Shown: positions 43,742 through 57,056 of the stretch, piece by piece
Numbering within the stretch: the stretch's first letter is position 1
How the letters are laid out: each line of letters starts with the position of its first letter
Assembly (NCBI GenBank): GCA_018417955.1
Contig: JACTVC010000001.1
Span: forward strand, 4,526,001 to 4,590,000
Origin: Laccaria trichodermophora
Lineage: Eukaryota > Basidiomycota > Agaricomycetes > Agaricales > Hydnangiaceae
Direction of reading: 5' to 3'
DNA length: 64,000 nt
The notes under the pieces: model-generated
Told to the model about the DNA's origin: nothing
Seen by the model: only the letters and a program-made list of their open reading frames with translations
The model's database searches: none
Position numbers and translations under genes: made by a program

Positions 43742-46099
43742 TCGTGTGGATTTAGTAGGCATTTTGAAAAGCCATTTAAATTTTGGAATGTTGGATATTG
43801 TAAAATATAAGTAATTGGTTTTTTCTCTATGTTGAGCAATTCGGTGGAGCATTTTGCCCAGCCGACATCGGCTGATATATTTTTGAATTAGCCTTCCGTG
43901 TGTGCGCTTTCGGGATGACTGCCGATTTTTCCGGAATTTTGCCCACCCTGCTCAATTTGTTCAAAAGTTGTTGATGGGGGATATACTGCGTTGATAAATC
44001 GTGAAACACGAATTTCTTCGCGTATTTCATACCAACAGGCTTTTACTTCTCGTTCACTCGTCCATACGCATCAAAGGTAGGGAGTGCGTTGTGGACGAAC
44101 CGACAGCCAGCCAAGCTGTTGCCTCCCCGTCCGTATGACTGATTTGCACGAACTAGGACTAGGTAGGAACCGGCCACTAATTCAATGTGCCTATATGTTG
44201 GCAAACATATGGCAGCTGATGTTTCTCAATAACCAGGGATCAGATCGATAATGTTTTGATTGGGGAGATAAAGCATGGGCGAAAACTACTCAGACCTGCT
44301 TGCCGCACGATGATATTGATATATCTTGAAGAACGAAATCACAACCCACCGGCAAAGCCTCATGATAACATTTACCGCGAAATAAGTCCGGAATTGAGCG
44401 CCCGCTGTCATACAATTCCCTCTCTGCAAGTCGTGTTTATTCTTCTTTGCTTAGTACAATACGGCCCTACGGATCGTGGCGTGGCGACGTCGTTCCTGAC
44501 TTGTCTGAATGTAGAAATCATCTGTCTAGTGCTCCTGAGTTCGCCTAGAGGACTTCGAAGTTTAGTTTCGATTTTTCCAAGGTTTAGGTTGAAGTGTTTG
44601 GCCGGACTGTCCCTGCGATGTCATGTCGTTCGAGACTGACATTTTCCACGCGTCCTTGACTGCAGAAGCGGTAAGCGTTGTAAAAAGTTGCCCCGTTAAA
44701 ATGCGCCTTCAATTGCGACTGTCATTTAGACAATTCGTGCCGTCCGTCCGGCTTCACCTCCTAAACATCCATCTTATAATCTTGACGATGAATGAGTCAG
44801 AGAAAGTCACGAAGTCGAAATCACAGCAAGGCGCAAAAAAAAAATCTCATCCACATATGTTCCACAGGGCTTATCTTTGCCGCATGGCCAGAACAGTTAT
44901 ATATATCTTCCTGGCTAACCATTTTTCTGAGTACATCGACGATCCGGGAGATGAACTTCTCTCCTCAGTGAATTTATTTCAATCAGTGAGGATAGAACGG
45001 GATATTCCGAGAGTCGTGTCTCTCCCATTGAAGTCGAGTCGGCGGCGGTCCAAGAAATGAAGTTCTGGTGCCAGTTTTAGTTCCGTGAAGGCTCACACAA
45101 AAGTACGTGAAATGCTTAAAATGGCATTGGAACTCGATAAGACGACTATCCAAGATACCGTTTAATTATGGGAGGGAGAGAATTCTAAGCCAAAGAACGG
45201 CGTGTTTAGAAATTCGAAAGAAAATTTCGACCTCACTGGGAGGATTTCACTGGTGGTCGAATGTTGAGCAAAATTAGAATGCACAAGGCAAGCTGCCAAT
45301 AATAGATGAATCACAAAGAAAGATAACGCGTTGTGAGCCAGCCGAGCTGATTTAGAAGGCAATTGAGGTCGGGGAGCATCAAGGGTGAGATGTTCACTTC
45401 GATCCCACCTGACAAAGCGTTCGGGAAAGAGCGATTGGTGGAATCAACTCTGAATTCACGGAGAATTCCCGTGGTATCCGAGGGAAATAAGAAGAAAATG
45501 GTCAACGGTCTTAGTTGCCAATGTCGCTCAGATAAGCTGAACAATCAGCTTTTTTTTGTGTGCTTTTCTCAATGCCATTTATCTACGAGGTCGCCATGTC
45601 AGTGGGCAGGGCTGGCGGGAGATGTGTGAGTTTCGCGGAGTTTCAAATAAATTACATCCATATCCGGACAAACCCCTTTTGGTATTTGCGGAAGTATTTT
45701 AATGTTGATCCCCGATCACAGGTACACTCCTCCGCGAATTGCCGCGAGCGAATCTGGAGCACGAAAAGGGCATAAACCCACTTCTACTTGATGGCGTGAG
45801 TCTCAACAACCAAATAAGCCTAGATGGCTAACTTCGTCATTCAGTTTAATGGATCGACTTGAGGCTCATTGCATGGCGATAGACAGCACAGGAGATCGAA
45901 GATATCATTGATACAAGCGAAAGGAACCAGCAGATTGGTCTGCCCCCGCCCTCCTTCAGGGTCAGCTAGGAAGCAAAACCCATTGAGAACAGGTCCCAAA
46001 AACGCTAAAATTGAGCCATTATAAAGTACTCAACCCGCCCCCGGTCCACCTCTTTTCCAACCCCGATCCCCTTCCTCCACTTTACGTGATTTGGTCATC
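43742..46099. other. No supported gene
   Basis: Over 2 kb between TOF1 and the bZIP gene with only scattered frames. One plus-strand frame near 44623-45060 contains a lysine-rich stretch but no motif or splice chain that I trust. Confidence 0.45.
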
Positions 46100-47223
46100 A
46101 TGTCGTCTATTAACGGCCACACGGCAAATTCTGAACGCCCTGAACGCAGCCGTAATGCTCGAGCACAAGCCAGACACCGAGCAAAGCGAAAGGCATATAT
46201 TGACCAGGTAAGTGTCAGCACCGTTCCTTTCACCCACACGGCGTCGTTGCGTTTTAATCAGCGTCGCCCAGCTCGAACAAACCGTGACAAAGCTCCAAAT
46301 GGAGCTTGGCTACACTCCAGAGCAGATCGGTGCCATTACACCACCCACAGTGAAGATACGCGAGCTTGAGGCAGACCTCTTGAGGGCGCGAGAAGAAAAC
46401 GTGGAACTCCGGAGGCTCCTCGCAGAAAGCAGAGGGACGTCAACCGCCGTCACGCGTCGGGACCCATTGACGACGTACCCAGATGGTCGGGATTGTGACC
46501 GAGACTACAAGAGACGTAAGATGGTGGGCCATACTATGGAGGGGGTATACATCGTACTGTCGCACTCTCACCACTAATCAATGCTCAAACTTATCGACGT
46601 GTAGAGCCCCAGTGAAACTCCACCCCATGTGACGGAACCACTTTCGCGACCACCACCGTTGACAATACCCCAGGCAGCCTCGAACCATTACAGCAATATT
46701 CCCTCCAACACCAATCACCACGGTCCTGGGCCAAGCTTGTCATTCAGCCTGCATGCACCCGCATTCCAAATGCCAAATACACCGTCGGGTTCGAGTGCCA
46801 CTTCAAGCCCCCCATTCTCGGCGAGTATTGTTACTTTACCCCCCATCCACACGTCCCGACGCTGGCGATAAGAATTTCCTCGGATCCTAGTGACGATTTT
46901 TTTCTTGTTCCCCCCTGTAGCCTATTCAAATGCAAGCACCCATACACCCCCCCATGGACCAGCGTCCACAACAACACAACAACACGCTCTCGAACTACAC
47001 GCAACACCATCCAAACCTATATATTTCCGTCAAAGTGGAAGACGATCCCAGTTATACCGTGAGTCAACGACCTCAACTCGTAATATCTTTCATTGACAAT
47101 AGGCATTTACAGCCGGGAAACCACCATTCCTCTCTACAGTACTCTTATTCGCATGGCCATCCCCATGACCACTCTACTATGGATTGGAACGCGTACTCGG
47201 ATAGGCCGCAATTACACAGATAG
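46100..47223 (+). CDS. bZIP transcription factor
   Basis: Exon 1 (46100-46207) encodes MSSINGH... and the basic region RNARAQARHRAKRKAYIDQ, which has the bZIP N-x7-R spacing. Exon 2 starts at 46272 (LEQTVTKLQMELG) and continues the zipper with heptad leucines, then a second coiled segment (IRELEADLLRAREENVELR). Later exons are rich in Pro, Ser, His and Asn (PPPLTIPQAASNHYS, then QMQAPIHPPMDQRP), typical of an activation or disordered tail, ending RPQLHR at 47223. It should bind DNA as a dimer in the nucleus. Target genes cannot be told. The start is the ATG at the context ATCATGTCG. Exon limits after 46500 are less certain. Confidence 0.85.
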
Positions 47224-48055
47224 CGTGTTTTGTTTTGTGTAGTAGTAACGAGCAGCATTTAAAATTATACCCCTGCTTACGGTACCCTCTGCCTCGGTAA
47301 TAGTACATAGGACATTGGCTGCGGGTGTAACCTTCGTGTGTATATTGATTTCGGTATTGCCGCTTTGCTTAACCACGGCTTTAAGTTCAGCAAGTTTCGG
47401 GAGTATACTACTTCTCGCCGCATGGCTAAATTTATGACGTCTCGTTCGACAATGAGATTGGCCTTGATAACCTTAATTAAATGAGGCGGAATATTGGATC
47501 TGCATCACGACTCATGATGTCAGAAAGTTACATAAATTCTGACGAGAATGATCCTGTCACTAGCGCGCCCTCCAGGTTCTCACTTCGGAGACGCTTGCAA
47601 TCTAATCTAAATCATCCAGATGCCACTACAACAACTTCCCGTCTTCGGCACACCTCCTTCCCTATCGACCAGACTCTGAAATTTTAAGGACGCCTCAACG
47701 AATAAGAAATCAGTGGTGGTGTGGAACTGGAACTACCCATGGTTGGAATTTTAAAAATTAGAAAAATAGACTCCGGCAAACACCACCTTTCGAGCAAACT
47801 ACCCACACTGAAGATGAATATTAAAATTTTGAGTCGTAAAACATTAACTTATGGTGCGCACATACTCGCTTTGTCGCTTTGAGAGTGCCACCCGGCCCTT
47901 GGCCACTCCTTTAACTGGAGCCACTCAAAATGTCCATTGTTCTTCTGGCCACAGCGACGAATCTTGGCCACAGGCCACTGACATGTCATTGTATATATCT
48001 CACCTGCACTTTCTGTTCAACCCCTCACATTTTACACCCCCCTTCATCTAAGAAT
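47224..48055. other. No supported gene
   Basis: AT-rich 3' flank of the bZIP gene and 5' flank of the transaldolase-like gene. Nothing further seen. Confidence 0.45.
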
Positions 48056-49655
48056 ATGCCGGTGAATATTTTTGAAGACCAAGAAATTCCTGGAGCGACA
48101 AAGCCGAAATTCGACGAAGCCACTGGGCTCCACTTCAAGCTTCGTAGCCGGAACGTCGCGATTTTAACGGATACACTCGATCTGGAGAGTGAGCAATTTT
48201 TTGTTGAGCTCAACCTAGTTTCATTTGCCGATGATGAAACAAATCTAGCACTTGGATTTCACTCTGATTTGGAAGGCACCATGCTGTGTCCGTCAGCAAT
48301 CCTGAACGCGCTCTCGCGAACCGAAATCGCATATCATATTTGGGTGGCTGCAAAGAAGACATTCGAGGAGTCGCAAAGGTCAGAATTTTAGGCTTCTTGG
48401 TAAACCGCATTGACGCGTATCAGAGGGTGGAGCGCAGGAAATTACCATCAACGCGCCATGGACCAATTCGTCAGTGACTTGGTCTCCCTTGGTTTGACAT
48501 TTTTTGAATTGGATTTCAATCTAGTTGTTTGAGCTCGGAATGGCGGTGTCAGAGCTGGTGACTGGCCCGCATGTGACCTTCGTAGATCCCAGGAAACATG
48601 ACGACACACGCGCAATGGTAGATCACGCGAAGCGACTTTACAAGATGTTCAAGGCCCATGGAATCCGCCCGGAATATATTGTGTTCAGCGTAAGCGGATG
48701 CCGCCAACGTTTACGAGCGGCGGATTTAATCGTTCGCTTTACAGATTCCAGCAACCGAAGCGGGGATAATGGCTGCTCGGGAGCTCAGCACGAAGTACAA
48801 CTTGAATGTCAATTTGTACTTGGTTTCGAGCCTTATACACGCGATGGCTTGTGCCGAAGCTGGAGCGGCGGCGGTATCGATTCCAATTGGTCAGGTAGGC
48901 GTGTCGGGGGAATCACCGGACTTGAATGTTGAAATGCTGACAAGAAAATTATACGTGAAATAGTTACTTGATTGGAATGAACGGCGTCGGAATGCCGCGC
49001 ATGTTGACCTTGAATTTCACCCTGGAATCGAGGCCATCCAAACTATCCTGGCGTATTTCAGACTCAACGAGATCAAGACCAAGCTCATCGGTACTGATTT
49101 CCGGAAAGTGCGTTCAACAAGCGCATGCAGAACGTGTTAGAGTCTGATTTGACCCGCGTCCAGTTCACAGAAATGGGCCTACTTGGCGACTTTGACGCCG
49201 TGTGTGTATCGGAATACCAGATCGATAGATTGCGATGGAGTACGGTTCCCACCAGCTGGGGTGAAGCCTCGTCATCCGTTTTGCTAAGGGCGGGGCAGGC
49301 GCAATATCCGACAAATTTCCTGACCGTTGAGGGCGGATTTTTAAAACTCCTATCACCGGACTCGCGGAGCGCAATCAAGGACATCCTGGATGGAGGGTTG
49401 AAGGAAATCAAGGAGGAGATGAAAAAAATCGAAGCCGCTGTAGTTTCGGAGGTCGATAGGCAGTTCAAGGTGGGAACCATGAAACTGAAGGAACTATATC
49501 CCAGGCCGAAGGAGAAGAAAACAGGCACATCGCCTAGCCTTGATAAGGTTCTTGAGACTAGGAACGTCGCAAAAGATTCAGCAAGGGAAGAGCTGCTTGC
49601 GATCATGGAGTGCATTCTAGGCACTGACTTTAGGGATTCAGATGAGGTCTTCTAG
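48056..49655 (+). CDS. Divergent transaldolase-like protein
   Basis: Multi-exon gene starting MPVNIFEDQEIPGATK. The transaldolase barrel is recognisable in LFELGMAVSELVTGPHVTF, AKRLYKMFKAHGI, IPATEAGIMAARELSTKYN, VNLYLVSSLIHAMACAEAGA and VSIPIG. These correspond to the IKxxAT, NxTLLFS and ACAEAG...SPFVG blocks of the family. The Schiff-base lysine of the IK-(I/L)-(P/A)-(A/S)-T block is replaced by Ser (IVFS|IPAT, across an intron whose donor follows the Ser codon). The C-terminus has a long charged extension (EIKEEMKKIEAAVVSEVD, RPKEKKTGTS) to 49655. It probably keeps the fold but not classical transaldolase chemistry. Introns lie near 48380-48520, 48690-48745 and 48895-48970. Confidence 0.7.
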
Positions 49656-51005
49656 TTGCCTCCAGACCTAGATCATCCACTTTAGGATAGTAATTTGCGC
49701 CGTTAATTTCTTCAGAAGAAACATTTGTACGATCATGCAGCATGGTCGGTCGCTTTTTGAAACCGATTATCGGGCCACTCGACCTAGTAGGTCCAATGAC
49801 GGAGAACAACTCCACATCACGTCTGTTGCTTGCAACAAACCTCTGAATAAAACGGTTTGGTTCGTCTGACCAATGCGTGTCCATATTTTGAGGCCCAGCA
49901 ATTTTGACAACGCGATGAACTCACGGAAAGGTAATGAAAGGAATCAAAATCCCATGTTCTTAGAGCGGAAATCAGACCTTCATACAGCCGCGTGTTAGAA
50001 AAAGAAGGCTTTTCAAGGGAGTTGAGACGAACGTTCCAGGAGGCCCGATGATGCGTACATCGGGCAAAAGCTGATCGAGTCGCAGTAGGATCTTCGATTA
50101 ATCAAGAAAGCTGTCAAGCTCCAGTAGGTATTGTCAGGACGGAGGAGGGGGTCGGATCTGCTTCCCGCCCTACATGAGGCTGGCCTACATTGCAGAAGTT
50201 ATCATGAATAACCCCATGTGAATAGCGCTGGCGTCATCAAGCTGTCACTGCAGGGTCTTTGAGGATTGACATACATACTTGGATCTCGGAGTAGCTTTGG
50301 AATGAGATAAGCGATTGGTTACGCAAGCCTTGGTTTGTTTTTAAACAGAGTTGAAGGCCACCAGCTTGGGGCCAGACAAAGATAAGCTTCTCCTTGATTT
50401 CGACGCCTAAATACTGATATGTGCAAGCGCTCACAGCCCGATATCCGATTACACGTTCAGCGAGTGATGATGGCCATATTCCGGGACATTCTGCCCGGTC
50501 AGAGATCGTTGACACGCTTAACAACCTAAAAATTGTCACGATGTATTCTTTCGCTAGCAAAAAAATGTGAGAAAGCTGGTCCTATTCCTGTTATCGCGAA
50601 TGGGGTTTGCCTGAAATTGAGGGATGCCAAAGTCGGCTGTATCGGATAAGTACCGCAGTTGCGGTGTTCCCGGACCGCATGACCCTTGACTTGAGAGAAT
50701 TTGACTCGGAATTCTTCAGGAACCAAATACGCGTGAAAGACATTATGAATGACAGACTTCTTCTTTACTCGCTAGGCAGAGTTTATTTCGAAGCATTGTG
50801 TAATGTTTGGAGCTGCCGTTTCTGGGCATCGTCCACGTGACCATCGATACCAGAAAGTGGCCCATCGTCGGACCACGCATCTAGCGAACATCGTGCGGCG
50901 TATCTGTCGTCCGAAACACATCTGTGAAGAAAGAAAAACCGGGTAATAACCAGGAAGAGGAGTTTACGCATCTTTCTTCGCACTTCCTGTCACTTCTCGA
51001 CCAAT
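49656..51005. other. No supported gene
   Basis: Short frames on both strands without motifs. The last part is the promoter of the phosphatase gene at 51006. Confidence 0.45.
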
Positions 51006-52199
51006 ATGAGCATCCATCTTTCGACCCCTGAGGACTATAAGACGTTGTTGGACAAGTTTGATACATGGGTGTTCGATTGCGATGGTGTTCTGTGGCGCGG
51101 CGATGAGCTGATTGACGGCGTGGTTGAAGTCCTGCATATGCTGCGGTGTCTCAGTATGTGACATCCAAATCTCTCCAATCCAATGACGCTGACCATCTCT
51201 TCCATTCTTCTTGTACATCGAAAGAGAAGCAAGTGGTTTTTGTTACCAATAACGCCACGAAGTCTAGAAAGAGCTACAAAACTAAATTTGATCAGCTGGG
51301 AGTCAAAGCACATGTGGTGAGTGTCAGGTTAGGTAGCAGCATTATTCCCTGCTGATCTTCGTCGCCAGGATGAGATCTTCGGATCGGCGTACGCGTCAGC
51401 GGTATACCTGTCCTCTGTCATCAAACTGCCAAAAACAAAGAAGGTGTATGTGATTGGCATGGGCGGCCTGGAGGAAGAGCTTCGAGATGAGGGTATCTCA
51501 TATCTCGGTGGAACTGTGCCTACCAATCTCCTCGACTTCGCGAAATTTTCTGACGCTATCGTTTTACCTCTAGGATCCTGCGGACAACACGCTCGAAACA
51601 TTTTCGCTGGCCAACTTTACACTTGATCCCGATGTCGCTGCGGTTGTTTGCGGGCTCGACACCCAGATTAATTATACGAAGCTGTCCAAGGCTTTCCAGT
51701 ACCTGACTCGCAACCCTGGCTGCCACTTCATCGCGACCAACGAAGATAGTACCTACCCAGGTGCAGACGGGCTTTTGCCGGGGGCTGGTTCAATTAGTGC
51801 TCCTCTTCGATACGCCGCAGGTCGGGCCCCTATTTGTACTGGAAAGCCATCAAACACTATGTTAGATTGTGTCAAAGCAAAGTACGTTGCGCAACCCTAG
51901 CCTCAAATCTTTCACTCACAAACGTCAGGATAAACTTCGACACAGAGCGCACTATTATGATTGGCGATCGACTGAACACCGACATATTATTCGGCCAGAA
52001 TGGTGGCCTGTCCACACTCCTCGTCCTCACAGGTGTGCTATGCTTCGTATCGTAAGCCTAGTTTGGCGGCTTACATTCACCCTCAGGCATAACCGAAGAA
52101 GCCGACATTACCGGCCCTTATGCATCTCCCATTGTCCCGGACTTTGTCACACAAGCTCTGGGAGATTTCCGCGCCGTCGACAAATTAAAAGCGCCGTAG
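51006..52199 (+). CDS. PHO13: 4-nitrophenylphosphatase / phosphoglycolate phosphatase (HAD family)
   Basis: Five or more exons, start [19 protein letters not shown] at 51006 and stop at 52199. HAD motif I is [10 protein letters not shown] (nucleophile and acid Asp). Motif II is [12 protein letters not shown]. The C2-type cap includes [11 protein letters not shown] and [11 protein letters not shown]. Motif III Lys lies in GKPSNTMLD, and motif IV is [17 protein letters not shown]. The order and length match fungal PHO13-type enzymes, which hydrolyse 2-phosphoglycolate and related metabolic side-products in the cytosol. The gene converges on GPI11, whose stop is only 100 bp away. Confidence 0.92.
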
Positions 52200-52299
52200 G
52201 ACTGTGGAGCTATGTCAGCGGCCAGAGAACAGATATAGATGATACCAGGAAGTTAAACCTAAATAGACTTGGGATATAGATCTACGGATAGACTCGAAC

Positions 52300-53427
52300 T
52301 CATTTGGTCTTTTGGTAGTTGGCCTGCGGAGACAACATGCGTTGATGTTCGAGATACTTTATCGCGTTGACTGTGAGCGCCGTGATTGATGCGAGAATAT
52401 ACCCTCCTAGGGCGCCAAAAGCGGGGGTCAAGGGCCATGCCTGGTCAAGCTCAAGTTTCAGGTGGGCCGAACAAAAGATCAGTCATCGCGACTTACTTGC
52501 CACGGACGATCCCAGTCAAGGGCGATAGGGATAACCCCGGTCCAACAACCCAACATTGTTCCGATAACGGGGTAAACAACTGCACGCTCTACAGCATTTC
52601 GGGTGCTAGTAGCAATCAATCAGCTGTGTAACATTTTTAGGGAGAGACAAAAGGACGTACGAAAATTCGGCGAATAGCCTTACCCATGTCCACCTTACAA
52701 CCACCGCTTTTGTTTCATTCCCAGGCAAAGGTGCCCCGAAGATGTACGCAGGTGGAAAAACCACCAGAACGGAGACAAGAAGAGCTAGGAGATAAGTTTT
52801 GAAGATGAAGCTAATGACGGGTTTAGCTTCTTGAGAGATAACCTGCCGCGTGTACCACTCACCTGGTAATTGGTGCCCCAAATAGAACTAAAACCCCATG
52901 GAGAGCAAATGAAGCGACAATTGTCGTTGCGCTAGCTATCACCATGGCCTTCAACATGGCTTCAACCTTCTATTCTTGTCGTAGAAGAGAGCACTCACCT
53001 TCAGCTTCCCCGATTCCAGAATGGACTTCTCTCTTTTTCTTTCTTCTTTCGTGCCAATTGTAGTAGCGTCTATCCACCAATGCCTCATCCAGCCTCCCCA
53101 CCACCCTTGCACAAACATGCTCCCAATACATAGACACGCCAATGTGGACGTGGGGTTGTCAGTCAATGCGTTGAGAAAAGGGTGTTGAGGTTTGTCCCGC
53201 GAAGTGAGCTCAACGGGGCTATCGAGGTCACCTAGAAACGACGTTCTAGGAAGAAAGACAGCTGTGAACGCGAGGAGCGTCGTGTGTACCCCGACGACGG
53301 AGATGTAGGAGGTCATTGGCAGGTTCGAGTCGACAGAAGGCATGCTGAGGCCCTCGTCTTTGGGTGGCTCCGTCGTTGTTGGATTTGAGGGAGGCTTGCT
53401 CGCCTTTGACTTCTTTTTGGCGGCCAT
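52300..53427 (-). CDS. GPI11: GPI-anchor synthesis protein PIG-F/Gpi11
   Basis: Minus-strand gene, start MAAKKKSKASKPP at 53427, exon 1 to 52999, then four further exons to the stop at 52300. The N-terminus is basic and soluble, followed by hydrophobic helices (VGVHTTLLAFTAVFLP, ATTIVASFALHGVLVLFGAP, TYLLALLVSVLVVFPPAYIF). It ends in the family signature LGCWTGVIPIALDWDRPWQ, AWPLTPAFGALGGY. PIG-F is the membrane partner of the GPI ethanolamine-phosphate transferases (PIG-O/Gpi13 and PIG-G/Gpi7) in the ER. The start ATG has a good context; the frame extends a few codons upstream without another ATG. Confidence 0.9.
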
Positions 53428-56400
53428 GGTTGATGGTGATGATGGCAAACACCCTGAGCTCGCTGTTGATGACGGTGCTTATGTAACGGTCATGCCCCTG
53501 TCTCCTCCCAACTTTTGTCGATCCCACATCACTTCTACAAAGTCACGGAACAATCAACAAGGCGTAAGAGTGCCATAATTTCGAGGCAGTTTTGCAGATT
53601 ACGCTAATTTTAACCTCGAAGTAAAATATGACCTCGATCGAAACTTTTTTGTTTTCTCGTTCGCACCGCTGACTATCCGAGTCTTGTAGGGTTCCTTGGT
53701 CATTTGACAGTTGACTGGTGACTGACTGCTGCTCTCCTGGTTCCTCACCGCTTCCATGCTGCACCTTCTCCCGACGAAAACACACCCCAGATTTTCGGTT
53801 CTTGATTCAAGTTCCTGCCTATGTTCAACGGAGGACACCAGATATAGAAATCGATCCCGTTTTGTCGACGCACTTGTCAGGTGCAAAGGCTATCTGACTA
53901 GGCCTGTTCCTCTCGCGGGGTTGCGCCTATGTGTCGGTGCAATTGTTCCCAGTGCGTCGGCGTTGATACGCGGTGTATTCACTCGACCCAACATGAGTTG
54001 GGGTGACACTTTGTGCATTCAATCAGCTTCGTTAATAGAGTGTAATGAAGTGCTGAACACTTGATGGCGAACCAATATTTTTGGGCATTCTTCCCTTCTT
54101 CTTGGCGATTGCGGTTCTGGAAGATACTTATGGGCTATGGAGTGCGACTGCGCGCCTTCCGCCTAAACCATGGTATGGTGGGCTGTTCTATTCCATCGGA
54201 CGCCGCTGAACCTGAATTGACTATGCCAGATATATGTTTTTGATTTATCCCAATTTGTATGATTTCAGGCGCCAATCAGGACTGTGGTTGTTTTTCGGGC
54301 GACGACACTTACTCTTTCGGAGATCCTCGTTTACAAGTTCTGCTGCGCGAAATAAAAACCACGACTGCCAGCAGTTCCTTAATTTCCGGAGTTGCTACAT
54401 ACCCGGATGAAATTTTCTACCCGCCGGTGCGTCGAATGTCATTTTTTTCTAGATTTTGTTTGTCAAGACATAGGCACTAATTTAACTTTTGAAACCGTGT
54501 AACCGACCAGGTCTTTGTCCTCAAAGAAGTCCATCGCGGACAATTCCTAAAGTCGTTTTATGAAGCACGCGGTTTGGGGTCGACGGTCGTTGGGGAACTG
54601 AACATATATCGAGAGATCGGTAATGTGTACGCTCAGAGTCATGAAGCCATTCAATTGGTGAGCGCCATTTTGATTGCATGCTTCTATTGCATCTCTTCAG
54701 GTAATACCGCTACCTGCTTCTACTGGCTGGCTTTAGAGAGTAAGAAACGTGGAAGAAACTACCGACGGAAGCTTCTAGTGATCGATCATGATCGTCCATC
54801 TTTTTTGAAAGGGGGTTGCATCTCTATCAACCCTAAGTCTTGCTCAAGAAGCAAACAGATCCATCTGCGGAAGGTGTACTGACGGTGAAGTCTCATCGTT
54901 CACCTGTCTGAATCAATCGAGAACAAGGCAACTTGGCTCTCTTTGACCAATAGGAATTGAGCCCGCATGGTGGGTATTTCCGGATAGCCCGGAGATTGTC
55001 GTTGGGTGCGAGGTATTGTTCTTCCCGACTGGGCTCACCTCACGCTCAATCGGAGGACGAGCGACTGCAGGGATGGTTATCTAGCGTATGCGTGTGCGCT
55101 GCGGATATATCTCACGTGGATCTTTGACATGCATGGACGCCCGCTTTTGAACACGCTTTCTTGGTAGATGGCTAACCTGACCAGACCAATCAATACAAGA
55201 CAAGACGGCGACACAAAATCCACCAAGTGGAACAACATCCTAGCACAGTGGGTCCCCTCGCCGGTCGTCAAGTGTTTTCAATCACCCTTTCGATCGTTGG
55301 TCAAGATGGCTCCGCAGCTCTTCCGCGAAAAATGATAGATTCGGGTGAATTTGGAAGCTAGAAAGCTGTTAAAATAACCATTGCGCTAGTAAATCCGCAG
55401 TTCTTCCGGCGTTTCGCAAAGAAGAAAAATTTCAAGAGCGACTTAGGCAAACAAAGAGCCCAGAAACAAAAACGTTGTCGCCCAGTCCTAGAAAAGCTGG
55501 GCTAAACAGATCAGAAACAAAAACGAGTCTGTTCGCTACCCTGTAGTAGTGACTAGTGAATGCTCAGACATCCGACATTCCCGAGTCACCAGAGATCACC
55601 GTGGTGAGAGTTAGATCAGGAACGTCCAACTTGCCTCTGCAGAGACCCTCTTGACGAAGAGTGATGTAGCAGATAAAAATGGTGCAAGAAAGGGCTAGGT
55701 CTTAACAAAGAATGTCGTTAGTATTCTTTCTTGAGAAGGAGAGGGGTCGGCGATGCCGAGAACGCCAAGGCTCACCGTGCTGAAATCGTAGTCTTTGTGA
55801 GAAGCAGAGGGGTAGGCGATGCCTGAAGACTACGATCCAAAGAGAGGTGAGCTTGAGTTCTGTATGAAGAGCACGACGTCGTGCTTACCTGGGTTGCCTC
55901 GCGTGCTGCTTGATCAGTCCGGATGGCATCCCAGGGTTTTTATGCCCCTCCTACGGACCATAACGCTTGACTCAGCATCGCTAATACATAGCGCTAAGTC
56001 AGAGCGGTGCAGAGGAGAGTCATCTGAAACGACGATGAATGCGATGAGTGAGCAAACAATGAATGTGATGAGTGAGCGAACGATGACAAATTCGGCGAGG
56101 CCGAATTTGGGTGCGAGTTTGGCAGCGGCCTACGAAAACGCTCCTTACCCCTGGAACCCGCGTTTACGACGAAAGTCGCATCAAGGTCACCTGATAATAG
56201 CAGCATGTGACTACGGCATTTACCGAAGTACTGCACAGTTTTCTCAGCCACACGTTGTATTGCAATAGTTCTCGCCATCGGCATCGACATCCTCAAGACT
56301 AGGTACGAAATTCCTGGAATATGGTCGAATATTATGGCTAATCTGTGCTCTTATAGACTAACATTCAACCGGTCAATGTGAGTCCAAATTTTGGCTCAAA

Positions 56401-56597
56401 TGGCGGTTCTTGCGGCTCTCCGATTGTTGGGATTTTGTCTAGATTTGTGGGGGGAGAGAAGATTTTTTCGTTGGGAGTCGGGCTGTGAGGGGCATTGCAT
56501 GCTGGAATGGCTGGAACGACAATCTATGAGCCAGAACCGCCTTTTGGAGGTCATTCGTTGGGGGATCCAGACTGATAATACTCCTCTAGTTCTAGCA
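53428..56597. other. Region with one doubtful gene
   Basis: At about 54259-54660 two plus-strand frames read as possible exons (DPRLQVLLREIKTTTASSS, then VFVLKEVHRGQFLKSFYEA and STVVGELNIYREIGNVYAQ) with a plausible intron between them near 54428-54511. No family was recognised and no start or end could be fixed. A plus-strand frame near 56028-56085 has a short repeat (TTMNAMSEQTMNVMSERT). Nothing else is supported. Confidence 0.3.
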
Positions 56598-57056
56598 ATG
56601 GCCCAACGTGTCACCCTCCGGAAACGCCAGCCCTACAACACCACTTCCAATCGCAGACGTGTGGTCAAGACACCCGGAGGAAAGCTTGTCTACCACCATC
56701 TCAAAAAACTCGCAACCGCACCCAAGTGTGGTGATTGTGGTGTTGGCCTCCCTGGTGTACGTTTTCCTCCATCTCTGCCCTGATTTGAAATGTAACGTTT
56801 ATCCCTAGATCCCCGCCCTCCGCCCACGTCAATACGCCACCATCTCCAAGCGTCAGAAGACCGTGCAGCGCGCGTATGGCGGTTCGAGGTGCGGGTCTTG
56901 CGTCAAGTCACGGTGAGTCTTCAGCCTCGATTATCCATGCCACCCGCTGAGATTCCTCGTCTTGGTAGCATTCTGAGGGCATTCCTAGTCGAGGAGGCAA
57001 AGATCGTGAAGAAGGTGATCAAATCGCAGCAGAAGACCGCCACTGCACGGAAGTAG
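56598..57056 (+). CDS. RPL34: 60S ribosomal protein eL34
   Basis: Three exons, 56598-56756, 56809-56912 and 56969-57056, giving 116 aa, the usual size for fungal eL34. Start MAQRVTLRKRQPYNTTSNRR. It then has TPGGKLVYHHLKKLATAPKCGDCGVGLPG with the first Cys pair, ALRPRQYATISKRQKTVQRAYGGSRCGSC with the second pair, and IVKKVIKSQQK at the end. The four Cys form the zinc-binding-type site of the family. It is part of the large cytosolic ribosomal subunit. An upstream leader intron is possible because CTAG lies just before the ATG. Confidence 0.96.

Noticed and set aside
56391..56597. N-terminal extension of eL34 by about 69 codons
   Set aside because: Ribosomal protein eL34 starts at MAQRVTLRKR in this family; the upstream sequence is more likely leader or intron.
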